Assembly (NCBI RefSeq): GCF_038003525.1
Contig: NZ_JBBOPI010000001.1
Location: 1,355,001 to 1,419,000 of the forward strand
Length of the DNA stretch: 64,000 bases
Direction of reading: 5' to 3'
Source: Solibacillus sp. FSL H8-0538
GTDB lineage: Bacteria; Bacillota; Bacilli; Bacillales_A; Planococcaceae
The notes below the pieces were generated by a model, which saw nothing but the letters and a program-made list of their open reading frames with translations, ran no database searches and was not told where the DNA came from. The position numbers were made by a program, and so were the translations under genes. Below are positions 24,404-33,016 of this stretch, in pieces. Each line of letters starts with the position of its first letter. The first letter of the stretch is position 1.

Positions 24404-26572
24404 ATGACAATTATTGGTATGTTGCATCATCGTTTAGACCCTAAAACCGTTATTAAGTCATATGCATATGCAGCAGTTGCAAGGGCAGAAGGGGTTCAAT
24501 TTTTTTACTTTACACCTAAGAGCGTTAACTTTGATGATCGTACTATAAAGGGCAAGGTGTATGAAGATGGGCAATGGCAAGAAAGAGTGATGCCCTTTCC
24601 AGATGTTATTTACAATGCAGGGAGTCCAGAAAAACTAGCAGTATCTAAAGAAATTATAGCGAAATTGAAAGAGGAAATACCGTTTACAACAAATTCTATA
24701 GGGAATAAGTGGAATGTAGTGAATCGCCTAAATGAAGCAAAGGAATTTGCCAACTATTTAATCCCTTCAGAAATAGTAAAAAATGTTGAAGTATTTCATA
24801 AGTACATCGCCACTTTTAATAAAGTAGTGTTTAAACCGATTGATGGTAGAAAGGGAAAGGGAATCTATTTCATTTCGAAAAGTGGAAGTTCTTTTGAGGT
24901 GAGGAAGGATACTCACAATAGTATTTATTCAAAGCTACAGTTAAATGAATTATTAAATGAGCAGCTTTCTACCGGCACATTTATTATGCAACCATATATT
25001 CAATCGATAATGAAATCCGGCCAAGTTTATGATTTTCGTCTTCATGCGCAAAAAAATGGAGAGGGAAAATGGGTTGTGACGACCATCTATCCACGCATTG
25101 CGCCAATAGGATCGATTATACCCAATATTAACAATGGTGGTTATACCAATTATTTAGATCCATTTTTGGAGCAGGAATTTAAGGATGAAGCCTATAATAT
25201 TCGGCGCATGTTAGAGCATTTTACATTATCATTAGCGCAGCATCTAGATGAAATTCAGATGGTACAGTTCGGGGAGGTCATTGACGAAATTGGCATTGAT
25301 GTAGGATTAGATGAGCATCAAAAGATTTGGGTGTACGAAGTAAACTGGCGTCCGGGTTGTCCTCCAGCATTTTATTTAGAATTAGATGTTGTTGTTCATT
25401 CGATTCAATATGCGAAATATTTAGCAGAAAACCAAGGACGTATTAAAAATGAAATTATGGCACGAAAGTACAAAAAACAAAACGGGAAATTAGGTTTACC
25501 TATTATCGCCATTACTGGAAGTGCGGGGAAAACGACATCTAAGGCGTTCCTTGCCTCTATTTTATCGAAAAAATGGAATATTTTTGAATCAAAAGACTAT
25601 TGGAATACGACCGAGCATACTAAAAAACATGCTGCAGAGATTAATGCCTCACATGAAGCAGTTGTCCTCGAATACGGAATGGCCTATCCAGGTATCATTA
25701 CAAATCACTGTAGCATCATCCAACCGAACATCAGTATCGTAACAAATATCGGTCTCGCTCATGTTGGGAATTTTGATGGGGATATAAAAAAAGTGGCAGA
25801 AGCAAAATCAGAGTTAATACATGGAATGAACCAAAAGGGGTTACTCGTAATTAACAAGGATGACGAAAATTCGAAGTATTTATCAACGCAACAATTTAAG
25901 GGGGAAACTCTCACAGTCGGTATCCATTCTGTAGCCAACTATAGGGCCTATGATATTCATTATAAAGACAATGGTATGTCCTTTAAGATGAAGCTACAAG
26001 GACAGGAAATCGCACTGTTTATTCCCATCTTAGGTGAACATCATGTATACAATGCGCTCAATGCAATTGCTGTTGCCGATTATTTAGGCTTCACTCCACA
26101 AGAAATTAAAGCGGGACTAAATTTTAAAAAACCACCAAGAAGGCTCACGTTATATAATTGCCGAGATCAAATTACCGTCATTGATGACACGGTTCACTCG
26201 CACCCTCAAGGCGTACGGGCTGCTATAGATGTGCTCACTAACATTGGAAAAAAACGAAAAATAGCTATTATTGGGCAGATGCGAGAGTTAGGGGACTTAC
26301 GAGAAGAAGAATATCGTAAAGTTGGCGCATACATTTATGAACAAGGGATCGATCTCTTAATTACCTATGGATTTCGGACAGAAGAAATAGGTGCAGAAGC
26401 AATGGCAAAAGGGTTAAACCAATCCAATATTTATCATTTTATCAATAAGGAAGAAATGCATGCACTACTAGGGGAAATCGTGAAGCAAGGCGACACAATC
26501 CTAGTAAAGGGAGCAAGTAAAACGAATATGTTTGAAACAATTAAATTTCTTGATCAAACATTTAAAGCATAA
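24404..26572 (+). CDS. YheC/YheD ATP-grasp domain fused to a MurF-like ligase
   Basis: A 722-aa two-enzyme fusion. Residues 1-350 are a YheC/YheD-type ATP-grasp domain (KPIDGRKGKGIYFI near 143, DFRLHAQ near 210, WVYEVNWRPGCP near 312). Residues 365-722 are a Mur ligase: P-loop TGSAGKTTSK near 371, NIGLAHVGNF near 448, GEHHVYNALNA near 544 and DDTVHSHPQGVRAA near 592. Both domains activate a carboxylate with ATP and couple it to an amine, the combination also found in cyanophycin synthetase. YheC/D proteins are known as endospore-coat-associated. ATG 24404 has AGGGAG seven bases upstream; the TTG at 24353 lacks one. Substrates are unknown. Confidence 0.88.
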   Translation: MTIIGMLHHRLDPKTVIKSYAYAAVARAEGVQFFYFTPKSVNFDDRTIKGKVYEDGQWQERVMPFPDVIYNAGSPEKLAVSKEIIAKLKEEIPFTTNSIGNKWNVVNRLNEAKEFANYLIPSEIVKNVEVFHKYIATFNKVVFKPIDGRKGKGIYFISKSGSSFEVRKDTHNSIYSKLQLNELLNEQLSTGTFIMQPYIQSIMKSGQVYDFRLHAQKNGEGKWVVTTIYPRIAPIGSIIPNINNGGYTNYLDPFLEQEFKDEAYNIRRMLEHFTLSLAQHLDEIQMVQFGEVIDEIGIDVGLDEHQKIWVYEVNWRPGCPPAFYLELDVVVHSIQYAKYLAENQGRIKNEIMARKYKKQNGKLGLPIIAITGSAGKTTSKAFLASILSKKWNIFESKDYWNTTEHTKKHAAEINASHEAVVLEYGMAYPGIITNHCSIIQPNISIVTNIGLAHVGNFDGDIKKVAEAKSELIHGMNQKGLLVINKDDENSKYLSTQQFKGETLTVGIHSVANYRAYDIHYKDNGMSFKMKLQGQEIALFIPILGEHHVYNALNAIAVADYLGFTPQEIKAGLNFKKPPRRLTLYNCRDQITVIDDTVHSHPQGVRAAIDVLTNIGKKRKIAIIGQMRELGDLREEEYRKVGAYIYEQGIDLLITYGFRTEEIGAEAMAKGLNQSNIYHFINKEEMHALLGEIVKQGDTILVKGASKTNMFETIKFLDQTFKA

Positions 26573-26576
26573 CAAA

Positions 26577-26628
26577 AATCCGAGTAACTGCCCATTGAAT
26601 AAGGGCAATTACTCGGATTTTTTATTAT
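26577..26628 (+). terminator. terminator of the fusion gene
   Basis: AAATCCGAGTAA-TGCCC pairs with GGGCA-TTACTCGGATTT, followed by TTTTA. Confidence 0.9.
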
Positions 26629-26701
26629 CATTAAGTTACGTCTTTTCTTGAAGAAAGGGTATTTTCTTCAATTTAGAGAGTATGCAATAACGTCGGTCAC
26701 A

Positions 26702-26746
26702 AAAAATATTCCATAAGTATTGAAGTAACTACTTTTGGAATATGCA
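26702..26746 (-). terminator. terminator of the minus-strand ATP-grasp gene
   Basis: ATATTCC and GGAATAT with inner AGTA/TACT pairing; on the minus strand a TTTTTT run follows. Confidence 0.65.
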
Positions 26747-26761
26747 TTAACTTCAGCTAGA

Positions 26762-27967
26762 TTATTCGACCTTTAAATGGAACTGTATTTCCTTTACAGC
26801 GATATTGGCGTTGTTTTTGGCTTCTGCTAATGTGGCTCCTTCTGCAATGACATATGCATAGCGATGGCCCATAGATAATGGCGGGGTGAGCAAGGTTCCT
26901 CTTTTTGGCTTCACATATACATCCACAACACCTTCAGAATTAGTAGCTCTGTTTTTTCCAATCACCTTTTCCAAAATCCCTTTTCTATTTACAATAGCGT
27001 ATTTTGTAAAGACGAACTTTCTGTGCCTAGGCTCAACATTTGGTTGTTCACCTAAAAATAATTTCAGCGTTTCTTCCACTAAACTGAATCCGAATGCAGC
27101 GAGAATCATACTATTCATGGCACCTCCAGAGATTCTAGGATTGATCTCAATGAGCTTCCAACCTTGTTTTGTCAAACGAAGCTCTAGATGCAGCGTACCA
27201 TTTTCGATGCCAAATGCGCTGACGATCGAATTGAGCACTGCCTCAATACTTGTTTGAATATCCATTGGGACTTCCGCAAGCACACCATAACCGGTAATAA
27301 TAAAACGTTTACCCTTCGTAATTTCTTGTTCAATAATGCCGATAATATGTGGCTGCTGTTTATAGACAAGTGCTTCTACTAAGTATTGTGGACCTTCAAT
27401 ATACTCCTCAATCATAATTGTTTCACCGGGGCTTTTGCTTTGGAGAAATCTGAGATGCTTTTCTAGCTGCATTTTATTTGTAGCTAATAGTACGTCTTTA
27501 GAACCGGTTGATTTTGGAGATTTTACAATGAGTGGAAATACCTTGTTAAAAGTAACTAATTCGTTTGGCTTGATGAGGTAGAATTTCGGCGAATAAGGTT
27601 GATCCTTTAGGAAATTCCTTGTTTCCTCTTTATCCTCCATCATTTCAATGGCTTTTGATGACGAATAGTTTTGACAAAATTCATCACATAAAATGGAGGC
27701 AATATGAACAAAGGGATCTACAAAACTAACAATGGTTTTAATCACTAATCCGTTTCCGCATAAACTACGAATCTCCGCTTTCATTGCTTCTATATTCGAA
27801 GTGTCAATCAAAATCATTTTATGAATATCTGGATATGCTTTTCTCTGCTGTAATTGCTTTTCGTTGTTTGTGAAAAGCACTGTCAAGTAGCCCAATTTTT
27901 CAGCTGCTCTTGTTGCTTCACGGCTTGACCCCGATTTGTTAGTACCGATAAATATAATTGCTTTCAA
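26762..27967 (-). CDS. ATP-grasp ligase of the L-amino-acid ligase type
   Basis: A 401-aa carboxylate-amine ligase. The N-terminal Rossmann-like part starts KAIIFIGTNKSGSS; the ATP-grasp core has VKSPKSTGSKDV, IMIEEYIEGPQYLVEALV, a metal-binding LHLELRL and EINPRISGG; the C-terminal segment HRYAYVIAEGATLAEA resembles the LAL_C2 domain of L-amino-acid (dipeptide) ligases such as BacD. The start is TTG 27967 with GAGGAGTG upstream. It is transcribed away from the neighbouring Mur-type ligase and lies between two such genes, so it may supply a dipeptide or modify an end of the cluster's product. The amino-acid specificity cannot be read from the sequence. Confidence 0.85.
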   Translation of the reverse strand: MKAIIFIGTNKSGSSREATRAAEKLGYLTVLFTNNEKQLQQRKAYPDIHKMILIDTSNIEAMKAEIRSLCGNGLVIKTIVSFVDPFVHIASILCDEFCQNYSSSKAIEMMEDKEETRNFLKDQPYSPKFYLIKPNELVTFNKVFPLIVKSPKSTGSKDVLLATNKMQLEKHLRFLQSKSPGETIMIEEYIEGPQYLVEALVYKQQPHIIGIIEQEITKGKRFIITGYGVLAEVPMDIQTSIEAVLNSIVSAFGIENGTLHLELRLTKQGWKLIEINPRISGGAMNSMILAAFGFSLVEETLKLFLGEQPNVEPRHRKFVFTKYAIVNRKGILEKVIGKNRATNSEGVVDVYVKPKRGTLLTPPLSMGHRYAYVIAEGATLAEAKNNANIAVKEIQFHLKVE

Positions 27968-28112
27968 CTATGTCACTCCTCTAATTGATACTTCCGTTCT
28001 TACTACATATTCTATAGGTATGATAATAAATAGTTTTCATCTGGTTATGTATCACGTCTTTATCCAATCATCTTTTGTCAAGGTACATATGATAGATAAT
28101 GAAGGAGTGTGA

Positions 28113-29510
28113 ATTGAAATTAAGCCTATCACGGTAAAAAATTTAGCAGTTATTGTTTCAGGTGAATGGATGCAAGGTTCAGATAATGAAATGATCCAGT
28201 ACGGCGCCTATCGTCTAAAACAGGTTAAAAATTCAAATACAGCTCTTTTTACAAGTAAGCGAATAATTAACTGGAAAAAGCTTGAACCATTTACTCCTCT
28301 CGTGCTTGTAACAGACTGGCCTTATAGACAAAAAGAGATTCCTAAAGGTGTAATCACCATTAAAGTAGCTAATGTAGAAGAAGCGTACTGGAAATTTGTG
28401 CACTTCTACCGTTATCAATTTCAAATACCCGTTGTGGCCATCACAGGAACTTCTGGAAAAACGACGACGAAAGAGATGATTAAACATATTCTATCTTTTG
28501 AAAAAAAAGTGACGGCAACAATTCTTAGCAGTAATTCTAGAACGGCTTTTTTGCAATATTTACTCAGCATAGAAGATGATACTGAAGTAGCCATTTTCGA
28601 AACAGCTGTCGGCTCACCTGGGGATATAAGTAATGCAGGTAATTACTTCAAACCGACAATCGGGATTATCACAAATATCGGGGCACACCATTTAAATTAT
28701 TGCAAAACTCTAGACGGTTATATCCAGGCAAAGGGCGAGATGGTGCAAGCTATTGATCCTAAAGGTACATTAATAATCAATATAGAGGACGTCAACACAA
28801 GTAAAGTAGATATGACGAGTTTTCGCGGGCGCATTATTAAAATTGGTAAGGATGCGTCTTGTGATTTTAGAGCAAGTCATATTCGCTACACTCAAGACGG
28901 CATGCAATTTATTCTGCATCACAAGATGAAAAGTTATGACATATTCATACCAGGATTTGGTGAGCATCAAGTGTATAACGCACTTGCTTCCATTGCGGCG
29001 GTTTATGAAATGGGTGTAACAATTCCAGAGGCTGCTGTTCAGTTACAATCATTCCGACAGTTGAATAAACATCTACAACTGTTTGAAGGTATCAATGACT
29101 CAATACTGATAGATGATACATGGAGTATTACAACGACTTCCTTAAGCGCTGCATTAGAAGTATTAAATGCACTTGGAAAAAGCAAAAAAAAGGTGGCAGT
29201 CATTGGCACGATTACGGATTTAGGGTCAAGTGGATATATTATTCATGAGCAGGCAGGGGAATTGATTCATGACATTGGTGTAGATGTGCTGATCACCATT
29301 GGGGATCATGCTAAAATCATTGCTGACCATGCTGTGAAATTAGGAATTGGCGTCCCAGTCTATTCGTTTAAAAATAATGTCCTTGGTTACCAATTATTAC
29401 ATGATATTGTGGATGCCAATACGATTGTACTAATAAAAGGGGATATGTACAGCAAATCAATACATGAGTTAGCCTCAAAAATGAAGAAATCATCTTTACC
29501 CACTGAATAG
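28113..29510 (+). CDS. MurF-like ligase, start probably at a rare ATT codon
   Basis: A Mur-family ligase of about 465 aa: MurF-like N-terminal domain, P-loop TGTSGKTTTKEM near 111, NIGAHHLNYCKTLDGYIQAK, GEHQVYNALASIA and DDTWSITTTSLSAALEVL near 333. Its closest visible relative is the gene at 31580. No ATG, GTG or TTG exists in frame before 28170, yet the 19 codons upstream (EIKPITVKNLAVIVSGEW) align with the N-terminus of the 31580 protein, and AAGGAGTG lies just before ATT 28113. Initiation at ATT is therefore likely; otherwise the protein begins at ATG 28170 and lacks its first strand. Its substrate is unknown. Confidence 0.8.
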   Translation: MEIKPITVKNLAVIVSGEWMQGSDNEMIQYGAYRLKQVKNSNTALFTSKRIINWKKLEPFTPLVLVTDWPYRQKEIPKGVITIKVANVEEAYWKFVHFYRYQFQIPVVAITGTSGKTTTKEMIKHILSFEKKVTATILSSNSRTAFLQYLLSIEDDTEVAIFETAVGSPGDISNAGNYFKPTIGIITNIGAHHLNYCKTLDGYIQAKGEMVQAIDPKGTLIINIEDVNTSKVDMTSFRGRIIKIGKDASCDFRASHIRYTQDGMQFILHHKMKSYDIFIPGFGEHQVYNALASIAAVYEMGVTIPEAAVQLQSFRQLNKHLQLFEGINDSILIDDTWSITTTSLSAALEVLNALGKSKKKVAVIGTITDLGSSGYIIHEQAGELIHDIGVDVLITIGDHAKIIADHAVKLGIGVPVYSFKNNVLGYQLLHDIVDANTIVLIKGDMYSKSIHELASKMKKSSLPTE

Positions 29511-29536
29511 AGTTATTATTCAGTGGGAATTTTTTA
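29499..29536 (+). terminator. terminator of the MurF-like gene
   Basis: CCCACTGAATA and TATTCAGTGGG form a perfect stem over the stop codon, then AATTTTTT. Confidence 0.9.
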
Positions 29537-29538
29537 GT

Positions 29539-29616
29539 GGATAAGAAAGTACAACTTACCCATCCACAGTGATAAGGACATCAACTCGCTCTATTTTGGA
29601 CGAGTTTTGTTTTTCA
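29539..29616 (+). repeat. dispersed two-hairpin repeat, copy 1
   Basis: GATAAGAAAGTACAACTT, then AAGGACATCAACTCG..CGAGTTTTG. The same element recurs near 40800 and 52202. The second hairpin with its T run can end transcription. Confidence 0.7.
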
Positions 29617-29726
29617 AATGCTAGATAGAAAAGTAAATCTTCTCTACTACTACGTGACAAATACTGTGCCTTCGAAGTCCCCACGATAATATATTGTAAT
29701 AATCTAATAAGAAGGGAGAGAAATAT

Positions 29727-30167
29727 ATGGGTGTAATTTGTCCTTGTGGGGTAATTGTTAATGCAACTAAACAAAGAGAAAACGTCAAATTTGACGGGGT
29801 GCGGGGTACGATTACTGGGAATTTGACGTATCTAGCAGATGTTTGTGTGACGACACTTGCTTCTTCTACACTTTCATTAGCATTTGATGATACAGAGACG
29901 CCAAATCAATTTAGCTTCTTGTTTACGGCCAATGCCATCACTAGTGTTACATGTGTAAGGGAAGGGCAGAACTGTGTTGTTACAGTAAAAGGTACAGGAA
30001 CGATTGGAATGCAGGAGTTTTCTTTTGAAGCAACTTTTAGGGATCAAGTTGCTCAAGCGGCGAATGATATTGTTCAAAGCTTTGTAATTAACGGTTTCTT
30101 TAATCAAAATGGTGCAGTGCCTGTTGCGCAAGGTTCTATTGTTGCATTAGGCTGTCAGACTTTGTAA
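29727..30167 (+). CDS. unrecognised 146-aa protein, possibly a spore-surface beta-fold protein
   Basis: I do not recognise the family. The protein begins MGVICPCGVIVNATKQREN and continues as alternating short hydrophobic and Thr/Val/Gly-rich segments typical of a beta sandwich (GVRGTITGNLTYL, VVTVKGTGTIG), ending ALGCQTL. It has a few Cys at the N-terminus (CPCG) and no signal peptide or long hydrophobic helix. GAAGGGAG precedes the ATG, and a strong terminator follows. It sits between two ligase genes of the cluster, so it is a candidate acceptor or structural protein for their product; this is inference only. Confidence 0.75.
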   Translation: MGVICPCGVIVNATKQRENVKFDGVRGTITGNLTYLADVCVTTLASSTLSLAFDDTETPNQFSFLFTANAITSVTCVREGQNCVVTVKGTGTIGMQEFSFEATFRDQVAQAANDIVQSFVINGFFNQNGAVPVAQGSIVALGCQTL

Positions 30168-30176
30168 TAGTAGTGA

Positions 30177-30209
30177 AACTCTCAGTTGAAATTGACTGAG
30201 GGTTTTTTA
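30177..30209 (+). terminator. terminator of the 146-aa gene
   Basis: AACTCTCAGT pairs with ACTGAGGGTT around TGAAATTG, followed by TTTT. Confidence 0.85.
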
Positions 30210-30229
30210 AAACGAGGAGGAGTTAGGAA

Positions 30230-31522
30230 ATGAAGGCTAGTAGAGGGAGGATTAGCCAATACAAAATATTAAGAGCTGATGAACAATTAAGAAAGCATCT
30301 CGTTAAAACGGAACTATTATCAAAGCAATCCTTATTAACAATGTTGGGTGTAAATGAGTCAATTGTCATCAAACCTGTTTATGGTTCAGAGGCAATCTGT
30401 ATATTTCAAAAAAATAATCTATACCATATTCAAACAAATGACTTGGTGTCAACAGTGCAGGGCAAAGAAGCATTATTTATAGCAATACAAAATGGAATGA
30501 CACAACAATACTATATTATTCAAAAGTCACCATCTACTAATAAATTATTTCGACAGTTTGTGACAATGCACAGAAACACGCCGTTATCTGAATGGTACGT
30601 AGCATCGAAAACGAAGCAGGCACATTCGATCTTCAATCCGCTACTTGCTAGAATCTATTTTAAGAGAATACAGCAGGTAGTCACTCGTACAGCTAAAAGG
30701 CTAGGGAAATCGTTTTCAGGTTGCCATACGATTGTGCTAGACATAGCATTCGATTGGCGTGGGAATATATGGATTTTTGATACGGTCCTTCATTTTCCGA
30801 ACAGTAAGTGGAGCCAGTATCATGTATTAAATAGAAAGCGAAAAATTCGTAAATATTTGCCTAATACAGATTTACTGACGCAAGAAACGTTTCACCAATA
30901 TTTACAACATTATAAAGCCATCATTCTGAAACCATGCATCGGTCAAAATGGAAAAGGAGTCATTCAAATTAGTCAAAAAAGTGACTTGACCTATGAAATT
31001 CATGTAGGAATAAAAAAGGTAGTGAAACCGAGCTTGGATGAAGCGTTTCATTTTATAAAAAAGACCTATTTATTCAAAAGCGATTACATTGTACAACAAA
31101 AAATTACATTAGCTACGATTAACAACTGTCCAATTGATGTACGTGTAGTAACGCAAAAGGTGAGTGCAGCGTGGAAAGTAACAGGAAAGATTGTAAAAGT
31201 CGCGGGCGAACAGTTTATTATAACGAATGCAGCGCAGAAATTACTAACGTTAGATCAGGCAATACAGGATGCAAAAATCCCACAAATTCATGCCAAAAAT
31301 CTCGATGCTCGGCTGAACAAGATTAGTTTGCTTGCTTCAGAGCTGTTGGAAGAAAACAATGGAGAGCTTTCTATTATTGGCTTTGACATCGGCATGACAA
31401 AAAGGGGGACCTTGTGGATTATTGAAGGCAATATGGTTCCTGACGTCAAGATGTTTAATAAATTGGAAGATAAAACAATGTATAAAACGATAGTGGATGT
31501 TAGAAATGCGAAAAAAAAGTGA
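30230..31522 (+). CDS. tandem YheC/YheD-type ATP-grasp protein
   Basis: A 430-aa protein made of two similar halves. The second half (about 206-430) is a good YheC/D ATP-grasp: an ILKPCIGQNGKGVIQI loop, YIVQQKI, DVRVVTQ, then GFDIGMTKRGTLWIIEGN. The first half (1-205) repeats the order (RKHLVKTELLSKQSLL; VIKPVYGSEAICIF; YYIIQKSP; LDIAFDWRGNIWIFDTV) but has lost the glycine-rich loop and the acidic E-x-N end, so it is probably inactive. GAGGAGG precedes the ATG; the next gene, a MurF-like ligase, starts 57 bases later and is probably co-transcribed. Confidence 0.82.
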   Translation: MKASRGRISQYKILRADEQLRKHLVKTELLSKQSLLTMLGVNESIVIKPVYGSEAICIFQKNNLYHIQTNDLVSTVQGKEALFIAIQNGMTQQYYIIQKSPSTNKLFRQFVTMHRNTPLSEWYVASKTKQAHSIFNPLLARIYFKRIQQVVTRTAKRLGKSFSGCHTIVLDIAFDWRGNIWIFDTVLHFPNSKWSQYHVLNRKRKIRKYLPNTDLLTQETFHQYLQHYKAIILKPCIGQNGKGVIQISQKSDLTYEIHVGIKKVVKPSLDEAFHFIKKTYLFKSDYIVQQKITLATINNCPIDVRVVTQKVSAAWKVTGKIVKVAGEQFIITNAAQKLLTLDQAIQDAKIPQIHAKNLDARLNKISLLASELLEENNGELSIIGFDIGMTKRGTLWIIEGNMVPDVKMFNKLEDKTMYKTIVDVRNAKKK

Positions 31523-31579
31523 GTTTATATCCAATCATCAAAAAAAGCTGTTCATACTATACTAGGTGGAGGTGTTATC

Positions 31580-32962
31580 TTGAAACAGTTACTCGTGAAG
31601 GATATTCAGAAATTACTGCAAGGAGAATTACTAAATGGTTCAGTGGATTGGCATGTCAGGCATGCGATTTATTATGAACGGCATGATTTGACACATTCCA
31701 ATACACTTATATTTGTAAATAAAAATGATTCAATCAACTGGCAAGCCATCAATAATAAAGGGCCTTCTCTTGTCATTTCCGATAAACCTATTAATGAGCT
31801 AAAGAATGCGCTTGGTAATACTACCGTTATTAGAGTGAGGAGTATTATGCAGGCATACTGGACATTTATCGATTATTACCGAGGCCTTTTTCAAATACCC
31901 GTTGTTGCATTAACCGGAACATGTGGGAAAACAACGACGAAAGAAATGATTAAATACATCGTAAGTAAGGAATGGCCGGTGCAGGCATCTGTAAGCAGTA
32001 AAAATGAGCCCCGTCAATCATTGCCTTATTTAACTGGTATCGAGAAGGATACAAAAGCAGCTGTGTTCGAGCTAGGTCTAGGAAACACAGGGAATATTAA
32101 ACATCAATGTATGATATACAAACCTACAATTGGCATCATTACAAATATCGGTGTGCATCATTTAGATGGATGCAAAAATCTAGAAGGTTATATAAAGGCA
32201 AAGTCAGAAATTGTAGAAGGATTATCCAATGAAGGTACATTAATAATCAATGCAGATGATGAAAATACGAAAAAAATTCCATTGCACAGCTTTAAAGGTA
32301 AGGTTATTACGTTTGGTGTACAAGGACAGGCAGATTTCAAAGCCGCCAATATTCAATTCACAAATAACGGTATGAAATTTCAACTCCATGTGTCCAATAA
32401 AACCTATTCTGTGTCTGTTCCTGGATTCGGTGAACACCAAGTTTATAATGCACTAGCTGCCATGGCGGCTGTAAAAGAAATGGGATTGACGATCGAAAAA
32501 GCCATCGCTCATTTAAGATCATTTAAACAAATGGCAAGACACTTAGAGTTTTCAAGTGGCATAGAAGGAAGTACCATTATTGACGATACATGGACAAATA
32601 ACCCTACATCTGTTGAAGCAGCATTGAAAGTTTTGGATACGATAGGAAAAGATAAAAAGGTAATCCTCTTACTTGGCGATATTAACCGACTAGGTAACTT
32701 CGAAAAAAAGTATCACCGTGAAATTGGCACGATGGTTGCAAAAAGAAATATTCATATGCTTATTACAATTGGAACAAAGGCAGAAGAAATAGCCAATCAA
32801 GCGATAAAAGAGAGAACAAAGGCAGAGGTTCATATTTTTAAAGATGTCACAGGGGTACTCGATGTACTAAAGTCAAAGATCGATAGTGATACGATTGTGC
32901 TCATAAAGGGCCCTATGTCTAGTAAGTCCATGATTGAATTTGCAAATAGCTTAAAAAAATAG
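31580..32962 (+). CDS. MurF-like ligase
   Basis: A 460-aa Mur-family ligase related to the 28113 product. N-terminal MurF-like domain, P-loop TGTCGKTTTKEM near 111, NIGVHHLDGCKNLEGYIKAKSE, GEHQVYNALAAMA and DDTWTNNPTSVEAALKVL. True MurF joins D-Ala-D-Ala to the UDP-MurNAc tripeptide, but a second and third MurF-like copy beside ATP-grasp genes and away from the division and wall cluster speaks for another substrate. The start is TTG 31580 with GGAGGTG upstream. It ends at a strong bidirectional terminator. Confidence 0.88.
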   Translation: MKQLLVKDIQKLLQGELLNGSVDWHVRHAIYYERHDLTHSNTLIFVNKNDSINWQAINNKGPSLVISDKPINELKNALGNTTVIRVRSIMQAYWTFIDYYRGLFQIPVVALTGTCGKTTTKEMIKYIVSKEWPVQASVSSKNEPRQSLPYLTGIEKDTKAAVFELGLGNTGNIKHQCMIYKPTIGIITNIGVHHLDGCKNLEGYIKAKSEIVEGLSNEGTLIINADDENTKKIPLHSFKGKVITFGVQGQADFKAANIQFTNNGMKFQLHVSNKTYSVSVPGFGEHQVYNALAAMAAVKEMGLTIEKAIAHLRSFKQMARHLEFSSGIEGSTIIDDTWTNNPTSVEAALKVLDTIGKDKKVILLLGDINRLGNFEKKYHREIGTMVAKRNIHMLITIGTKAEEIANQAIKERTKAEVHIFKDVTGVLDVLKSKIDSDTIVLIKGPMSSKSMIEFANSLKK

Positions 32963-32975
32963 CTTAGAACAAGAA

Positions 32976-33016
32976 AAAGAAGCATCCACTTTAACGTTAT
33001 GGAATGCTTCTTTTAT
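32976..33016. terminator. bidirectional terminator
   Basis: AAAGAAGCAT..CCA and TGG..ATGCTTCTTTT form a stem between the convergent MurF-like and NlpC/P60 genes; a T run follows on the plus strand and AAAGAAAAAG gives one on the minus strand. Confidence 0.8.

Noticed and set aside
31580-32962. Annotation as the cell-wall enzyme MurF
   Set aside because: The protein has the MurF-like fold, but it lies away from ddl or wall genes, in a set of three paralogues beside ATP-grasp genes, so a cell-wall role is not supported.
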